From the NCBI RefSeq assembly GCF_028283685.1, contig NZ_JAPWKF010000001.1, forward strand, positions 682,001-746,000: 64,000 nt of DNA, given 5' to 3'. Positions within the stretch are counted from its first letter, which is position 1. The number at the start of each line of letters is the position of its first letter. A model generated the notes under the pieces. That model was not told the origin of the DNA and ran no database searches. It saw only the letters and a program-made list of their open reading frames with translations. The stretch comes from Edaphobacter sp. (lineage in GTDB: Bacteria > Acidobacteriota > Terriglobia > Terriglobales > Acidobacteriaceae). Position numbers and translations under genes: made by a program. This document shows positions 41,570-51,334 of the stretch, one piece after another.

Positions 41570-43837
41570 GTGATAGAGGGTAAGCAGTCCCCTAACTACC
41601 AGACGCGATCGGATGAACTCTCGCTATGGGAGCAGTCGGCGGCCGACGACAATCCATCCCCCGGCCTGTTCGTCGACTACTACCGAACCCTTGTGCGGCA
41701 CAAGACCCTTATCGTTTTAGCAGCGGTAGCCTGTGCCTGTGTGGCCCTGCTTTCGCAGCTGACCACCCAGCCGACCTATCGAACACGCACCTCACTCAAC
41801 ATTCAAAGCGTGAACTCCGATTTCTTGAATCTGCACTCCGTCAATCCAACCTCTTCCACGCCTAGCGACACGCTTGTGCAAACCCAGGTGAAGCTGTTGC
41901 AGAGCGATGCCCTGATCGATCGCGTCACAACCCATCTCCGCAACCAACCTCATCCTGGCTTCATCCTGCGCAACGATCTTCTCTCGCAGTTACAGCGCTT
42001 CATTCATCTCGGCGGCATGACGCAGATCCCTTACGAGGACATGCTGACAGAGACCGCCAAGAGTCTGAAGATCAAGCCAATGGGCATCACCCAGCTAATA
42101 GAGATCACGTGCGACTCCGTTGACGCAACGTTCGCTGCCAACTTCTGCAATGCTCTCACCAGAGAGTTTCGCGAGATCGATCTCGAGAGCCGGGGCGATG
42201 AGGCAAAGCGGACCAGCGACTGGCTGGTGCGTCAGGCCGGCGACATTCGCCAGAAGGCTGAAGAATCCGAAAAACGACTCGTCGCCGCAACAAAGGGCGA
42301 CGGCCTCATCCTGAGCGAGCAGGGTAACTCTGTGGGCGAAGACGGGCTCCGTTCCATGCAGTCCGAATTGGTGCGCGCGCGCGGGGCACGCATGGAGATC
42401 GAAGCGAAGCTCGCCACGCGGCAGGCTGCAAATCAAACCGCTGCCGTAGAAGAGTCTCCGGCTTATGCCGCAGATAAAGTCCGTCTCTCCGAGCTGCAGA
42501 CCCAGTTGGCCGCCCTGGTACCACCGCTGACCGAATCCAATCCTCGCGTCATTCACCTTCGCGCTCAGATTCACCAGGTAGAGGAGAACCTCAGCAAAGA
42601 AAAGCTCGCGAGCGAGCGCAAGCTGCAGGACGAGTATGACGCCGCAAAACAACGCGAGGCCCTACTGGTAAATGCATACAGCACGCAGGAGAGCCATGTC
42701 TCGTCAACCCTCCAGAGAAGCTCCGAGGTCAGTCTGCTTCGCAAGGAGGTCGAGTCGGAACAGCAGTTCTATCAAACCCTGCTGCAGCGAGCCAAAGAGG
42801 CAGGCTTTGCCTCTGCAATGCCTGCCTCCACCATCCGTGTAGTCGATGCCGCGAAGGTTCCGCAGATGCCAGCCCTTCCACGAAGGATTCCCACAATCCT
42901 GTCTGGCTTATTCATCGGCGGCTTCATAGGACTGCTCCTCGCTTTCTACAGGGAACGCTCTACCGCGCTACTGCGCGCGCCCGGTGATAGCGAACGACTC
43001 CTGCGCACAGACGAGCTCGGAGTTATCCCGTCGCCACAACCGATTCGCAGACTGATCTCCGCGAGAAATCTTCAACTGACCACGGGAATACCACGGAAAA
43101 CACTCACCTCTGGGGCCAGCCACGCCGCGCTCGAAACGGCACGCTGGAATGACAACTTCTCCCTGGTCGCCGAAGCATACAGAAATACAACGATCTCCAT
43201 ACTCAACTCCAACCACAAACGTACAGCCACAAGTTATGCCATCTCCTCGCCCAGCGCTGGAGAAGGCAAGACGACGGTTACCTGCAACATTGGCGTCGCA
43301 CTCAGCAAGGCCCGCCTGCGCGTCGTGCTGATCGACGGAGATCTTCGCAAACCCAGTCTTCACCAGGTCTTCTCGGTCTCCAACAAGATCGGCCTCCGCC
43401 AGATCCTGAGCGGCCAACGCATTCCGCTGACTGATTTCTGCCACGCCACCGACTTTGAGAACCTTTCCGTTATCTCAGCGGGATCAGGCGAGGATACGAC
43501 CGTTGAGTTGCTTCACTCCAAGGAACTCGGCAAGCTCATCGCTCAGCTTGCACTGCAATTCGATGTCATCCTCGTCGACACCCCTCCCATGCTTCACATG
43601 GCCGATGCACGCATCATCGCAAAAGAAGTCGAGAGAACCATACTTGTCTTCCGGGCCGGTGTCACAACGCAGAAGGACGCCTTGTCCGCACGCACGATGC
43701 TCTCTCGCGATGAGATCAAAGTCGTCGGAACCATCCTCAACGACTTCAATCCCCGAACCACTGGCGATTACGGCTACTATGCGTCCTATGCGGCGTACCG
43801 TAAGGGCTCCGAAGAACATGCGGCGGTGCGATCATGA
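41570..43837 (+). CDS. Wzc-like chain-length regulator and tyrosine autokinase
   Basis: A 755-residue fusion of a Wzz-type co-polymerase and a bacterial tyrosine kinase. The start is GTG after GGAGG. One helix near 48-66 and another near 447-465 enclose a periplasmic coiled coil. The cytoplasmic kinase has Walker A SPSAGEGKTT near 561, Walker A-prime LIDGDLRKP near 592 and Walker B ILVDTPP near 668. The C-terminus carries a cluster of tyrosines in GDYGYYASYAAY, the expected autophosphorylation tail. Phosphorylation state would set polymer length and export; the PHP phosphatase at 28161 is the likely antagonist. Confidence 0.93.
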   Translation: MIEGKQSPNYQTRSDELSLWEQSAADDNPSPGLFVDYYRTLVRHKTLIVLAAVACACVALLSQLTTQPTYRTRTSLNIQSVNSDFLNLHSVNPTSSTPSDTLVQTQVKLLQSDALIDRVTTHLRNQPHPGFILRNDLLSQLQRFIHLGGMTQIPYEDMLTETAKSLKIKPMGITQLIEITCDSVDATFAANFCNALTREFREIDLESRGDEAKRTSDWLVRQAGDIRQKAEESEKRLVAATKGDGLILSEQGNSVGEDGLRSMQSELVRARGARMEIEAKLATRQAANQTAAVEESPAYAADKVRLSELQTQLAALVPPLTESNPRVIHLRAQIHQVEENLSKEKLASERKLQDEYDAAKQREALLVNAYSTQESHVSSTLQRSSEVSLLRKEVESEQQFYQTLLQRAKEAGFASAMPASTIRVVDAAKVPQMPALPRRIPTILSGLFIGGFIGLLLAFYRERSTALLRAPGDSERLLRTDELGVIPSPQPIRRLISARNLQLTTGIPRKTLTSGASHAALETARWNDNFSLVAEAYRNTTISILNSNHKRTATSYAISSPSAGEGKTTVTCNIGVALSKARLRVVLIDGDLRKPSLHQVFSVSNKIGLRQILSGQRIPLTDFCHATDFENLSVISAGSGEDTTVELLHSKELGKLIAQLALQFDVILVDTPPMLHMADARIIAKEVERTILVFRAGVTTQKDALSARTMLSRDEIKVVGTILNDFNPRTTGDYGYYASYAAYRKGSEEHAAVRS

Positions 43838-45471
43838 TCGACTCGCTGTTGACCGCAGAGCCTCCCGTCAACGAGGTTCTGATAGAAACCGTTGCCGAAG
43901 AGGCTTCATCCGCTCCAGAGAGCCACGCGGTCTCCCGCGAGGTTACGCGACACATCCTCGCGGGAACCTCCACCCTCGGCATCGCGGTCGTCATTGAACG
44001 GGGCGCTACCTTCGCTGCCAACATCATGTCCGCCCGTTTCGCTGGCGCTGCAGTCTTCGGCGCCTTCTCCGTGGGCATCAGCACAGCAAACAACATCTCC
44101 ACCTACGCTGCGGGCGGCATCGGCGCCACCGCTACCCGTTTCTCCGGCAAGTACCCCTACGGCAGCGATCGCTACACAACCTTCGCCCAAGTGCTCGGTT
44201 CCATCTCTCTGATCTCGGCTGCTGTCGCAGCGTGCGTTCTCTTTTTTGGAGCTCCACTCATCGCGCACGTCCTCCACAAAGAAAGCCTCACCGGGCTTCT
44301 ACGATGGGCATCGCTCCCAGCTGCGGGAATGCTGCTCCTCGAATGTGCCCGTGGCTTCTTCGTCGGGCAGCGGCGGCTCCTTGCTCTTGCTTTGCTCTCG
44401 CTTCTCGTGGGCATCGGGATGGTCGCCTTTCTACCTGCGGCAGCACTGAGCAAAGCTCCCGCACGCATGGTGGCTACCCATGGCGCCGTGACCCTATCCG
44501 CTGTCATTGTCTGCCTCGTCCTCGCGAAGCCGCTCGGCCTGCTGATCAAAGGCAGCGGATCTCCAACTCACTTCGCGTCCATGCTGAGGGAGGTCTGGGG
44601 CTTTGGCCTCATTCAACTATCCGGCCTGCTTAGCGCCAATCTCGCCGGCTGGTGGATCACCGCGCTCGTCGCTCGTGGCGACTCCACCCTCGTCGAGATG
44701 GGATTCTTCGCCATCGCCAGCCAGCTGCGCAACCTGACCGGCATTCTGCCAGCACTGATGACCGAAGGGAGTTATGCCGCCATCGCCTCACCAGACGAGG
44801 AGCATACACACATGCCGCAACGCGTCATGGCGCTCTGCACCTTTGCGTCGACAGCAGTCTCTTTCACCCTTGCGTCGCTGGGCATCATCCTCATCCCCTG
44901 GATGCTGCGCCTCGTCTACGGTCCACGTTATGCAGGAGCCAGCGTAGCGGCTGCGATCGGCATGTCTGTCGCGGTCCTCCAGATGAGCAACACGCCTCCA
45001 TCCGCAAGAGTCAGCGTCGTCTCCATCAAAGCCGTCGCTGCAATCAACACTCTCTGGGCCGTCCTCACAGCGGCAGGTGGAACACTCCTCATGCTCCGGT
45101 GGGGCGACGCCGCCGGAGCCATGGCCGTCTTCTTTCTGGCTCACGTCATTACCTCCTGCCTCATCTTCCTTGTCCTGGCACGCAAGGATCACCTCCCCAA
45201 GGGCCTGCTTTCCCTCTTTGCTCTAAGCACGGGTGGCGTCATCGCCCTGTCTGCTCTCGCCGTGCTGCGCGAACGCCTCGGCGACCACTCCCTCTCCATC
45301 ACTGCGGCCATGTGTCTTATCGCGATCCTTTGCACCTGCATTCTCTATCTCCTGGCGAAAAAGCACGCATGGATGTCGTCGCTCAGCAGCATCCGCACTC
45401 ATCTCTCTTCCCTCACAGCAACAGTCCGAGGATTTGTTCTGAAGGCTGCCGGGAGAAAGGCATCGTTATGA
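43834..45471 (+). CDS. Wzx-like polysaccharide flippase
   Basis: A 545-residue MOP-superfamily membrane protein with about 12-14 helices, predicted to flip lipid-linked repeat units across the inner membrane. Family features include the AARFAGAAVFGAFSVG-like first helices and long paired helices through the length. It overlaps the upstream kinase gene and the downstream glycosyltransferase gene by ATGA. The hydrophilic first 40 residues are longer than usual. Confidence 0.85.
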   Translation: MIDSLLTAEPPVNEVLIETVAEEASSAPESHAVSREVTRHILAGTSTLGIAVVIERGATFAANIMSARFAGAAVFGAFSVGISTANNISTYAAGGIGATATRFSGKYPYGSDRYTTFAQVLGSISLISAAVAACVLFFGAPLIAHVLHKESLTGLLRWASLPAAGMLLLECARGFFVGQRRLLALALLSLLVGIGMVAFLPAAALSKAPARMVATHGAVTLSAVIVCLVLAKPLGLLIKGSGSPTHFASMLREVWGFGLIQLSGLLSANLAGWWITALVARGDSTLVEMGFFAIASQLRNLTGILPALMTEGSYAAIASPDEEHTHMPQRVMALCTFASTAVSFTLASLGIILIPWMLRLVYGPRYAGASVAAAIGMSVAVLQMSNTPPSARVSVVSIKAVAAINTLWAVLTAAGGTLLMLRWGDAAGAMAVFFLAHVITSCLIFLVLARKDHLPKGLLSLFALSTGGVIALSALAVLRERLGDHSLSITAAMCLIAILCTCILYLLAKKHAWMSSLSSIRTHLSSLTATVRGFVLKAAGRKASL

Positions 45472-46844
45472 CGAATGACCTTCTCCATAAAGCCTCTCTC
45501 TATGCTGACGACACTGCCATCGCGAGCGCAGCTCCCGGAACTTCAACAACAGGCAAAGCGATAAGACCTGTCAACAAGAGAGCGGTAGTCGTTCACGCCG
45601 GGGCGCGTGACTCTTATCAGCTGGCTCGGGGACTTGACGAAGCGGGGCTTCTCCAAGCTCTGGTTACAGACTTCTTCTGGTCGAATGAACGGGGCTTGCC
45701 CCACAACATCTCTCGTCTGCTGCCATCCGCGATCCATAACAAGCTCCTGCTGCGCAGTAATCCTGGTGTGACGTCGGCACGAGTCATTCAGCGGCGCATG
45801 ACAGGATTCGGCGGCCTGCTTCTCGACAAAGCCCGGTTCGTGCCATTCAGTGTTCGTCGCTGGCTCACCCGAAGATCCGATTCGCAACTGGGCGCTACAG
45901 CCGGAAGGCTGGCTCGCACAACAGGCACCTACCTTGTGAGCTACAGCTATTACGGCTTCGATGGCTTCCGCGCACTCGGGCGTTCCGACATGCTCTTTCA
46001 GTTACACCCGCATCCGGCGACCATTCGGCGGCTTCTGAACGAGGAGATGGCCGCGCATCCCGAATCGGCGGACTCGCTCAGAATGGAGTGGGAGCTCTCC
46101 CTTCCCGAGCACGACTTCGATCATCTCGTCATGGAGACGCAGATGGCCCGCAGCTTCATCGTAGCCTCCAGCTTCACGCGCGACAGCCTCATCGAAAACG
46201 GCGCTGTACCATCAGCGATCCGCGTCGTGCCCTATGGGGTCGATCTGTTGCGTTTTCATCCACGCACGCAATCACCGAAGCCAGCCGATGGCCCGCTGAA
46301 GCTGCTCTTCGTCGGCCGCATCAATCAACGAAAAGGACTCCGTTACCTCGTGGAGGCGCTGCAACAGCTACCGCATGGAATGGTAGAGCTCGCCATCTGC
46401 GGTCGCGTTCTCGATAGCGTGGAAGGTCTCGGCAATTGCTCCATCCCCATCCTCATTCGTCCTTCCATCAGCAACGAAGAACTTGTCGTTGCCTATCAGG
46501 AAGCAGATCTGTTCGTCCTTCCCTCCCTTGCAGAAGGTTTCGGCCAGGTTCTTCTGGAGGCATTGGCCTCAGGGCTCCCGATACTTTCCACCACCCGTAC
46601 CGCAGCGCCCGATCTGATCGAGGACGGAGCACAGGGATTCATCGTTGAGCCGCAGAGATCCGACCTGCTCGCAGACAGAATCACCTGGGCAGCCGAACAC
46701 CGGAGAGAACTCGGCGCAATGGGCATCGCGGCTCGCAAGCGTGCGGAACTCTTCACCTGGGAACGCTTTCGCACAGCAGCGGCCGCCGCGGTTGAAGACT
46801 TCATGTCTGAAGCCGTACCGCAGCCCGAGAGAGGGGCATTCTGA
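45468..46844 (+). CDS. Family-4 glycosyltransferase
   Basis: A 458-residue GT-B fold transferase. The acceptor-side half opens RAVVVHAGARDSYQLARGL near 37. The donor-side half starts LLFVGRINQRKGLRYLVEAL near 280, with the E-x7-E motif in SLAEGFGQVLLEALASGLP near 370. The ATG at 45468 overlaps the flippase stop and follows GGGAGAAAGG. A frame open further upstream to 44652 lies wholly inside the flippase gene and is rejected. Sugar and linkage unknown. Confidence 0.88.
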   Translation: MTNDLLHKASLYADDTAIASAAPGTSTTGKAIRPVNKRAVVVHAGARDSYQLARGLDEAGLLQALVTDFFWSNERGLPHNISRLLPSAIHNKLLLRSNPGVTSARVIQRRMTGFGGLLLDKARFVPFSVRRWLTRRSDSQLGATAGRLARTTGTYLVSYSYYGFDGFRALGRSDMLFQLHPHPATIRRLLNEEMAAHPESADSLRMEWELSLPEHDFDHLVMETQMARSFIVASSFTRDSLIENGAVPSAIRVVPYGVDLLRFHPRTQSPKPADGPLKLLFVGRINQRKGLRYLVEALQQLPHGMVELAICGRVLDSVEGLGNCSIPILIRPSISNEELVVAYQEADLFVLPSLAEGFGQVLLEALASGLPILSTTRTAAPDLIEDGAQGFIVEPQRSDLLADRITWAAEHRRELGAMGIAARKRAELFTWERFRTAAAAAVEDFMSEAVPQPERGAF

Positions 46845-48211
46845 TGCTCTTCCCCTTTCTCCTCATCGCGGCTGCGGTTGTAGCGCTCACAGGAGCAGCC
46901 ATTGCGCTCGATGGAAGTCGCGATGTCTTTCACCCTCTGGTCTTTATTGGGCCGATGCTGGCCTTTCTCTACTGGTGGATGCCCTGGAAGCTTTATCTCG
47001 CTCACGGCCTCGACCGCTTCTTTGACGAGAATCAACTCCTCTTTGTGGCGGCCCTCAATCTCATTGGCGTCACGGCCTTCGTCGTCGGTTGCCTCTCCTC
47101 CGGCGTCCGCCTCTCCAGAAAAAACTTCAAGCCGCGCCTCCGCCTCACTACGGAACAGCTGAATCGCCTTCTCGTCGGCGGTTGCATCTCTGGTGGCATC
47201 GGCTTCGCATGCTGGTCGATCACCATCATCAACGTGGGTGGCTTCGTCAACGCATACAGCAAGTCATATACCGGCGGCTGGGACGACAGCGGTTACATCA
47301 GGGATGGCAGCCTCCTGCTGCTCGTGGGACTTATCATGGCAGTCGCCTCTCTCGCCAAAGGTGGTCCGCGCATACTCAGCTACCTCATGCTGGCCACCTT
47401 TGGCCTCCCCTGGCTGCTGGGCGCTTTGCTGATGGCGCGCCGAGGACCGACCTTCGAGATGCTCATCGTCCTCCTTATGGGCTGGTACATCAACCGCAGG
47501 TCGAGGCCGGCCATCGCGGCGGTCGCCATGACCGGCTTCTGCGTCGGCTGGCTTGTTCTCTTCCTGGTGACCAATCGCGGAAGCATCTATCTCGGCTCCG
47601 ACTTCGACGTGAAGACAGATGTCAGCGAGATCGTCGAGACATCCGACACAGGAAACGAATGGATCTATGGTGCCGGCGCGGTTCTCAGCTCTCAGCATCG
47701 CGATCACTACTTCTGGATGCGTCGCTATCTCGCGCAAATCATCGTGCGACCCATTCCCAGCGCGGTGTGGCCCACCAAGTATGAGGACTTCGGCGTTCCG
47801 GAGCTGCTTCACAATGCCGGGACTGGCGAAGGCTTCGGCGATGCTCTCGGCTGGAAGGGAGCCGACGGCTCAGCCCCAGGAATTGTCGCCGACCTGTGGG
47901 CAGAGGTGTGGTGGTTCTCTCCGCTCATCATGGCCCTGCTGGGCCGCGTCTACGGACGCGTGTGGCGCCGCGCCGTAACGTGCGGAGGAGCCTGGGCCAG
48001 CCAATATGTTGTCATCGCAGCTCTCTCCATCTACCTCGTGATGCAAACCATGGAGGCTGTGATCTTCCGCACGCTGCTTCTCTCTATTCCCTGCTGGCTT
48101 ACATGGCGTTATGCACTCGCGCCCTCCTCACACAGATCCCCAATCCCGTCGCGGCATATGGCTCCCCAGAGCCGGCCGCAGACCTTATTACCCAAGGAGG
48201 CAATGAAATGA
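46844..48211 (+). CDS. Wzy-like polysaccharide polymerase
   Basis: A 455-residue membrane protein with about ten helices and a large periplasmic loop (about 255-330, with GAGAVLSSQHRDHYFW and RPIPSAVWPTKYEDFG), which fits O-antigen/exopolysaccharide polymerases. These share little sequence, so the call rests on topology and place: it sits between two glycosyltransferases in an operon that already has flippase and co-polymerase. It overlaps the upstream stop by one base (TGATG) and the next start by ATGA. Confidence 0.78.
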   Translation: MLFPFLLIAAAVVALTGAAIALDGSRDVFHPLVFIGPMLAFLYWWMPWKLYLAHGLDRFFDENQLLFVAALNLIGVTAFVVGCLSSGVRLSRKNFKPRLRLTTEQLNRLLVGGCISGGIGFACWSITIINVGGFVNAYSKSYTGGWDDSGYIRDGSLLLLVGLIMAVASLAKGGPRILSYLMLATFGLPWLLGALLMARRGPTFEMLIVLLMGWYINRRSRPAIAAVAMTGFCVGWLVLFLVTNRGSIYLGSDFDVKTDVSEIVETSDTGNEWIYGAGAVLSSQHRDHYFWMRRYLAQIIVRPIPSAVWPTKYEDFGVPELLHNAGTGEGFGDALGWKGADGSAPGIVADLWAEVWWFSPLIMALLGRVYGRVWRRAVTCGGAWASQYVVIAALSIYLVMQTMEAVIFRTLLLSIPCWLTWRYALAPSSHRSPIPSRHMAPQSRPQTLLPKEAMK

Positions 48212-49497
48212 CACCTCACACGGGACCTTCTCGAATTCAGCACGCCGGACAATGCCAGATCGCTGTCATCTGGATCGATTGGTATCCATACCATCTCGCC
48301 CGCTTCAATGGCCTCCAGTCGGCAGCAGGTATCAACGAAGTTGCTGGCATTGAGCTGGTCGGTGGAATCGGCGTCCACACCGGCCTGCAGTTCCGCGAAG
48401 ATCGCCCCGATCACCTCCGCATCGAAACCCTACGCCCGAACAGCGACTGGCACAACGTCAGCAAGCTGGGGCTCTCCATCACTCTCTTCCGGGCACTCTC
48501 ACGTCTGAATCCGCAAGTCGTGCTCATCCCCGGTTATTACACCCTTCCCGCTTTCGCCGCCATGGCGTGGACCAAACTCCACCGTCGGACCAGCGTGCTG
48601 ATGACCGAGACGGCAGCCATCGATCACCTCCGCATCCCCTGGAAGGAACGCCTTAAGTCCACGGTGATTCGAACGATGTTCGACTGGGCCGTCACCGGCG
48701 GCGTCGCACACGTACGTTACTTACAGCAGCTCGGCTTTCCCTCTGACAGAATCGCCCACTTCTACGATGTTGTGTGCAACGAACGTATTCGCACCAGCAC
48801 CGAAGCGTTGCGCAAGTCAGACTCTCCGCAGAGCCACGGACTTCCGCAAAACTACTTCCTCTTTGTCGGTCGGCTGGCCGAAGAGAAGAACGTGCGCGGG
48901 CTGGTCGAAGCGTGGCTTAACTACCGCGAGAAGGGCGGCGTCTGGTCGCTCGTGCTGGCCGGCGATGGCCCGGAGCGTGACGCCATCAGCAGCCTCCTTG
49001 CAGAATCACCCCATCGCGACGACGTGCGGTTTATGGGGCATCGAAGCTCCCGCGAGCTGATACCCTGCTTCGCCTTCGCTCGCTGCTTCGTGCTCCCAAG
49101 CACAAGAGAACCCTGGGGACTGGTGGTCAACGAGGCTATGGCAAGCTCCCTGCCAGTGATCGTCTCGAAAAAATGTGGCTGCGTCGAAGATCTCGTCATA
49201 GACAGAGTTAACGGCCTCATCTTCGATCCAGAGGAAGATGGCGCACTCGTGAACTGCCTCCAGAAGATCTCCTCTCTCGCGTCCGATCAATTGCCTGTCT
49301 GGGGAACCCGCTCTGCGCACAGAATCGCCAGCTATACACCTCGCGACTTCGGCGAGCAGATCTCCCGAATCCTTACATGGTCGAAGGTGCAACGAGCAAA
49401 ACAGGCCGCGTCGCAACGTAGTCTGCCGGCTCCCGGACATTCCATACGAGCCGACAGGCCAAACGCAACACCAGATACTGCAGAGAGAGTTGGATGA
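48208..49497 (+). CDS. Family-4 glycosyltransferase
   Basis: A 429-residue GT-B transferase starting at the ATG at 48208, after AAGGAGG. The N-terminal half has AVIWIDWYPYHLARFNGL. The donor half has FVGRLAEEKNVRGLVEAW near 205 and the E-x7-E region STREPWGLVVNEAMASSLPV near 295. It is flanked by 4-base overlaps on both sides. The tail after residue 395 is basic and probably disordered. Confidence 0.87.
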   Translation: MTPHTGPSRIQHAGQCQIAVIWIDWYPYHLARFNGLQSAAGINEVAGIELVGGIGVHTGLQFREDRPDHLRIETLRPNSDWHNVSKLGLSITLFRALSRLNPQVVLIPGYYTLPAFAAMAWTKLHRRTSVLMTETAAIDHLRIPWKERLKSTVIRTMFDWAVTGGVAHVRYLQQLGFPSDRIAHFYDVVCNERIRTSTEALRKSDSPQSHGLPQNYFLFVGRLAEEKNVRGLVEAWLNYREKGGVWSLVLAGDGPERDAISSLLAESPHRDDVRFMGHRSSRELIPCFAFARCFVLPSTREPWGLVVNEAMASSLPVIVSKKCGCVEDLVIDRVNGLIFDPEEDGALVNCLQKISSLASDQLPVWGTRSAHRIASYTPRDFGEQISRILTWSKVQRAKQAASQRSLPAPGHSIRADRPNATPDTAERVG

Positions 49498-50741
49498 CGA
49501 TGACAGGAACTCTTCCACTCGTTGCCGTAGAGAGCATCTCAAGGAGAGAGCCGCGCTTCACTGCGAGACGAATTCATCAGATCATCTCGCACCTCGATCC
49601 GCGCCTGGGGGGCATAAGCGCCGTAGTACCTCGCCTCTGCACAGAGATTGCTGAAGGATACGGATTCGATGTCGAACTATGCGTCTTTCGTGGCGCGGAA
49701 GAGGAGGTTCATGGACAATTCGATGGTCCGCTGCATCTCTCGACGTGGCCGAGTTCACGAGCCTCATGGCTTCGTGACTCCTCGCTCAGAGCCGATTTTA
49801 GGGCTGCTCTTGCGCGGACAGATGTCGTTCACATTCACGGTCTTTGGGAGAGCAGCTCCACCGTTACATCGCGGATGGCACGCGCGATCAACAAGCCTTA
49901 TGTCGTCTCCGCACATGGAATGCTGGAACCCTGGGCACTTGAGAATAAGCGCCTCAAAAAGCTTCTCTACTCAACCCTGCTGGAGCGCTCCAATCTTCAG
50001 CACGCCCAGTGTCTCCATGCGCTCACCGAAGCAGAGGCCGAGGACTACAGGCGCTACGGCTGCATGCAGCCGATTGCGGTCATCCCAAACGGCGTCGAAT
50101 CTCCTCCGTCGGCGGACGCAAACCTGTTCCTGGATCGCTTCCCTGGCCTAAGACACAAGAAGATCCTTCTCTTCCTTGGCAGAATTCACTTCAAAAAGGG
50201 AGTGGACATTCTGGTCTCATCCTGGGCAGCCATAGCAAAGCAGCATCCCGATGCCATCCTGGTGCTGGCCGGGCCTGACTCCGAGAACTCCATGGCCTCG
50301 GTCCGGAACCGCATCGAAGAGTACGGCCTTGGCGATCGCGTACTGTGCACCGGCATGCTCGAGAGGGGCTTCAAATGGAGTGCCCTCGCATCCGCCACAT
50401 GCTTCGTCCTGCCGTCTTACTCCGAGGGTCTGAGCGTCGCCATCCTCGAAGCCCTCAGCATGGGCGTTCCAGTCATCGTCTCCGAGCAATGCCACATGCC
50501 CTCCATCGAACGAACTGGTGCGGGCTGGATCGTCCAGGCCGAGACTGGCTCGCTCACCAGGGCGTTGAAGACTGTCCTTGAAAACAGCACGTCCGTAAAC
50601 GCTTCAATCGGCGCCCGCGGGCAGGCGATGGCAAGAGAGTATCGCTGGAAGACCGTAGCGGAAAAAATGACCGAACTCTACGATTGGCTCTCTGGCGGCC
50701 CTGAACCAATTAGCTTTTCTCTCCGGAGTAGACGCATATGA
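49494..50741 (+). CDS. Family-4 glycosyltransferase
   Basis: A 415-residue GT-B transferase. It begins with the WcaL-like lead HQIISHLDPRLGGISAVVP near 29, contains VVHIHGLWE and YVVSAHGMLEPWAL, and in the donor half FLGRIHFKKGVDILVSSW near 226 and SYSEGLSVAILEALSMGVP near 305. An ATG at 49500 is an equally possible start. Overlaps both neighbours by ATGA. Close resemblance to colanic-acid-type transferases, donor unknown. Confidence 0.88.
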   Translation: MTMTGTLPLVAVESISRREPRFTARRIHQIISHLDPRLGGISAVVPRLCTEIAEGYGFDVELCVFRGAEEEVHGQFDGPLHLSTWPSSRASWLRDSSLRADFRAALARTDVVHIHGLWESSSTVTSRMARAINKPYVVSAHGMLEPWALENKRLKKLLYSTLLERSNLQHAQCLHALTEAEAEDYRRYGCMQPIAVIPNGVESPPSADANLFLDRFPGLRHKKILLFLGRIHFKKGVDILVSSWAAIAKQHPDAILVLAGPDSENSMASVRNRIEEYGLGDRVLCTGMLERGFKWSALASATCFVLPSYSEGLSVAILEALSMGVPVIVSEQCHMPSIERTGAGWIVQAETGSLTRALKTVLENSTSVNASIGARGQAMAREYRWKTVAEKMTELYDWLSGGPEPISFSLRSRRI

Positions 50742-51334
50742 ACGAATACGTTCATCTCGCGCGCTATGACAACGGATGGTTCTATCCGGGACGAAATCTG
50801 CTGTGGCGCGCCTTGTGGTTATTCGCGGGTCAGCCCATCTTCGGCTGCTCGCTGCTGCCGTCTTCTCGCCTTCGAGCTGCCCTGCTCCGCGCCTTCGGAG
50901 CACAGATCGGCAAAGGAGTCGTCATTCACTCCTGCGTGCAGGTGAAGTATCCCTGGCATCTCATCGTCGGTGACGATTGCTGGCTTGGGGAGAGAGTATG
51001 GATCGACAATCTGACCACGGTCCGCCTAGGCAACGATGTGTGCATCTCCCAGGGCGCTTATCTCTGCACCGGCAATCACGACTGGACCGACCCTGCTTTC
51101 GGCCTTCTTCTTCGTCCCGTCAGCCTGGAGAATGGTGCCTGGGCAGGAGCGATGAGCGTTCTGCTTCCCGGGACGCGGCTCGAAGAATACTCCATCGTCG
51201 CAGCGGGCTCTATAGCCTCGGGCACAATCTCACGCTTTGAAATCCACGCAGGCAATCCTGCTTCTTTCGTTCGAATACGAGAAATCGGCAAGTCGTCCCA
51301 TCATGCAGCCGAGCAGGTAGGAGGGCTCTCATGA
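50738..51334 (+). CDS. WcaF-like hexapeptide acetyltransferase
   Basis: A 198-residue left-handed beta-helix acyltransferase, most like WcaF of colanic acid synthesis. It has AFGAQIGKGVVIHSCVQVKYPW near 53 and GNHDWTDPAFGLLLRPV near 108, with hexad repeats between and the GAMSVLLPGTRLEEYSIVAAGS end. It likely O-acetylates a sugar of the repeat unit. It overlaps both flanking glycosyltransferase genes by four bases. Confidence 0.88.
   Translation: MNEYVHLARYDNGWFYPGRNLLWRALWLFAGQPIFGCSLLPSSRLRAALLRAFGAQIGKGVVIHSCVQVKYPWHLIVGDDCWLGERVWIDNLTTVRLGNDVCISQGAYLCTGNHDWTDPAFGLLLRPVSLENGAWAGAMSVLLPGTRLEEYSIVAAGSIASGTISRFEIHAGNPASFVRIREIGKSSHHAAEQVGGLS

Noticed and set aside
44652..45467. Long upstream extension of the glycosyltransferase frame at 45468
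   Set aside because: It lies wholly inside the flippase gene in another frame, is rich in Arg/His/Pro as shadow frames are, and a good start with ribosome-binding site is present at 45468.
47896..48207. N-terminal extension of the glycosyltransferase at 48208
   Set aside because: It overlaps the polymerase gene; AAGGAGG directly precedes the ATG at 48208.
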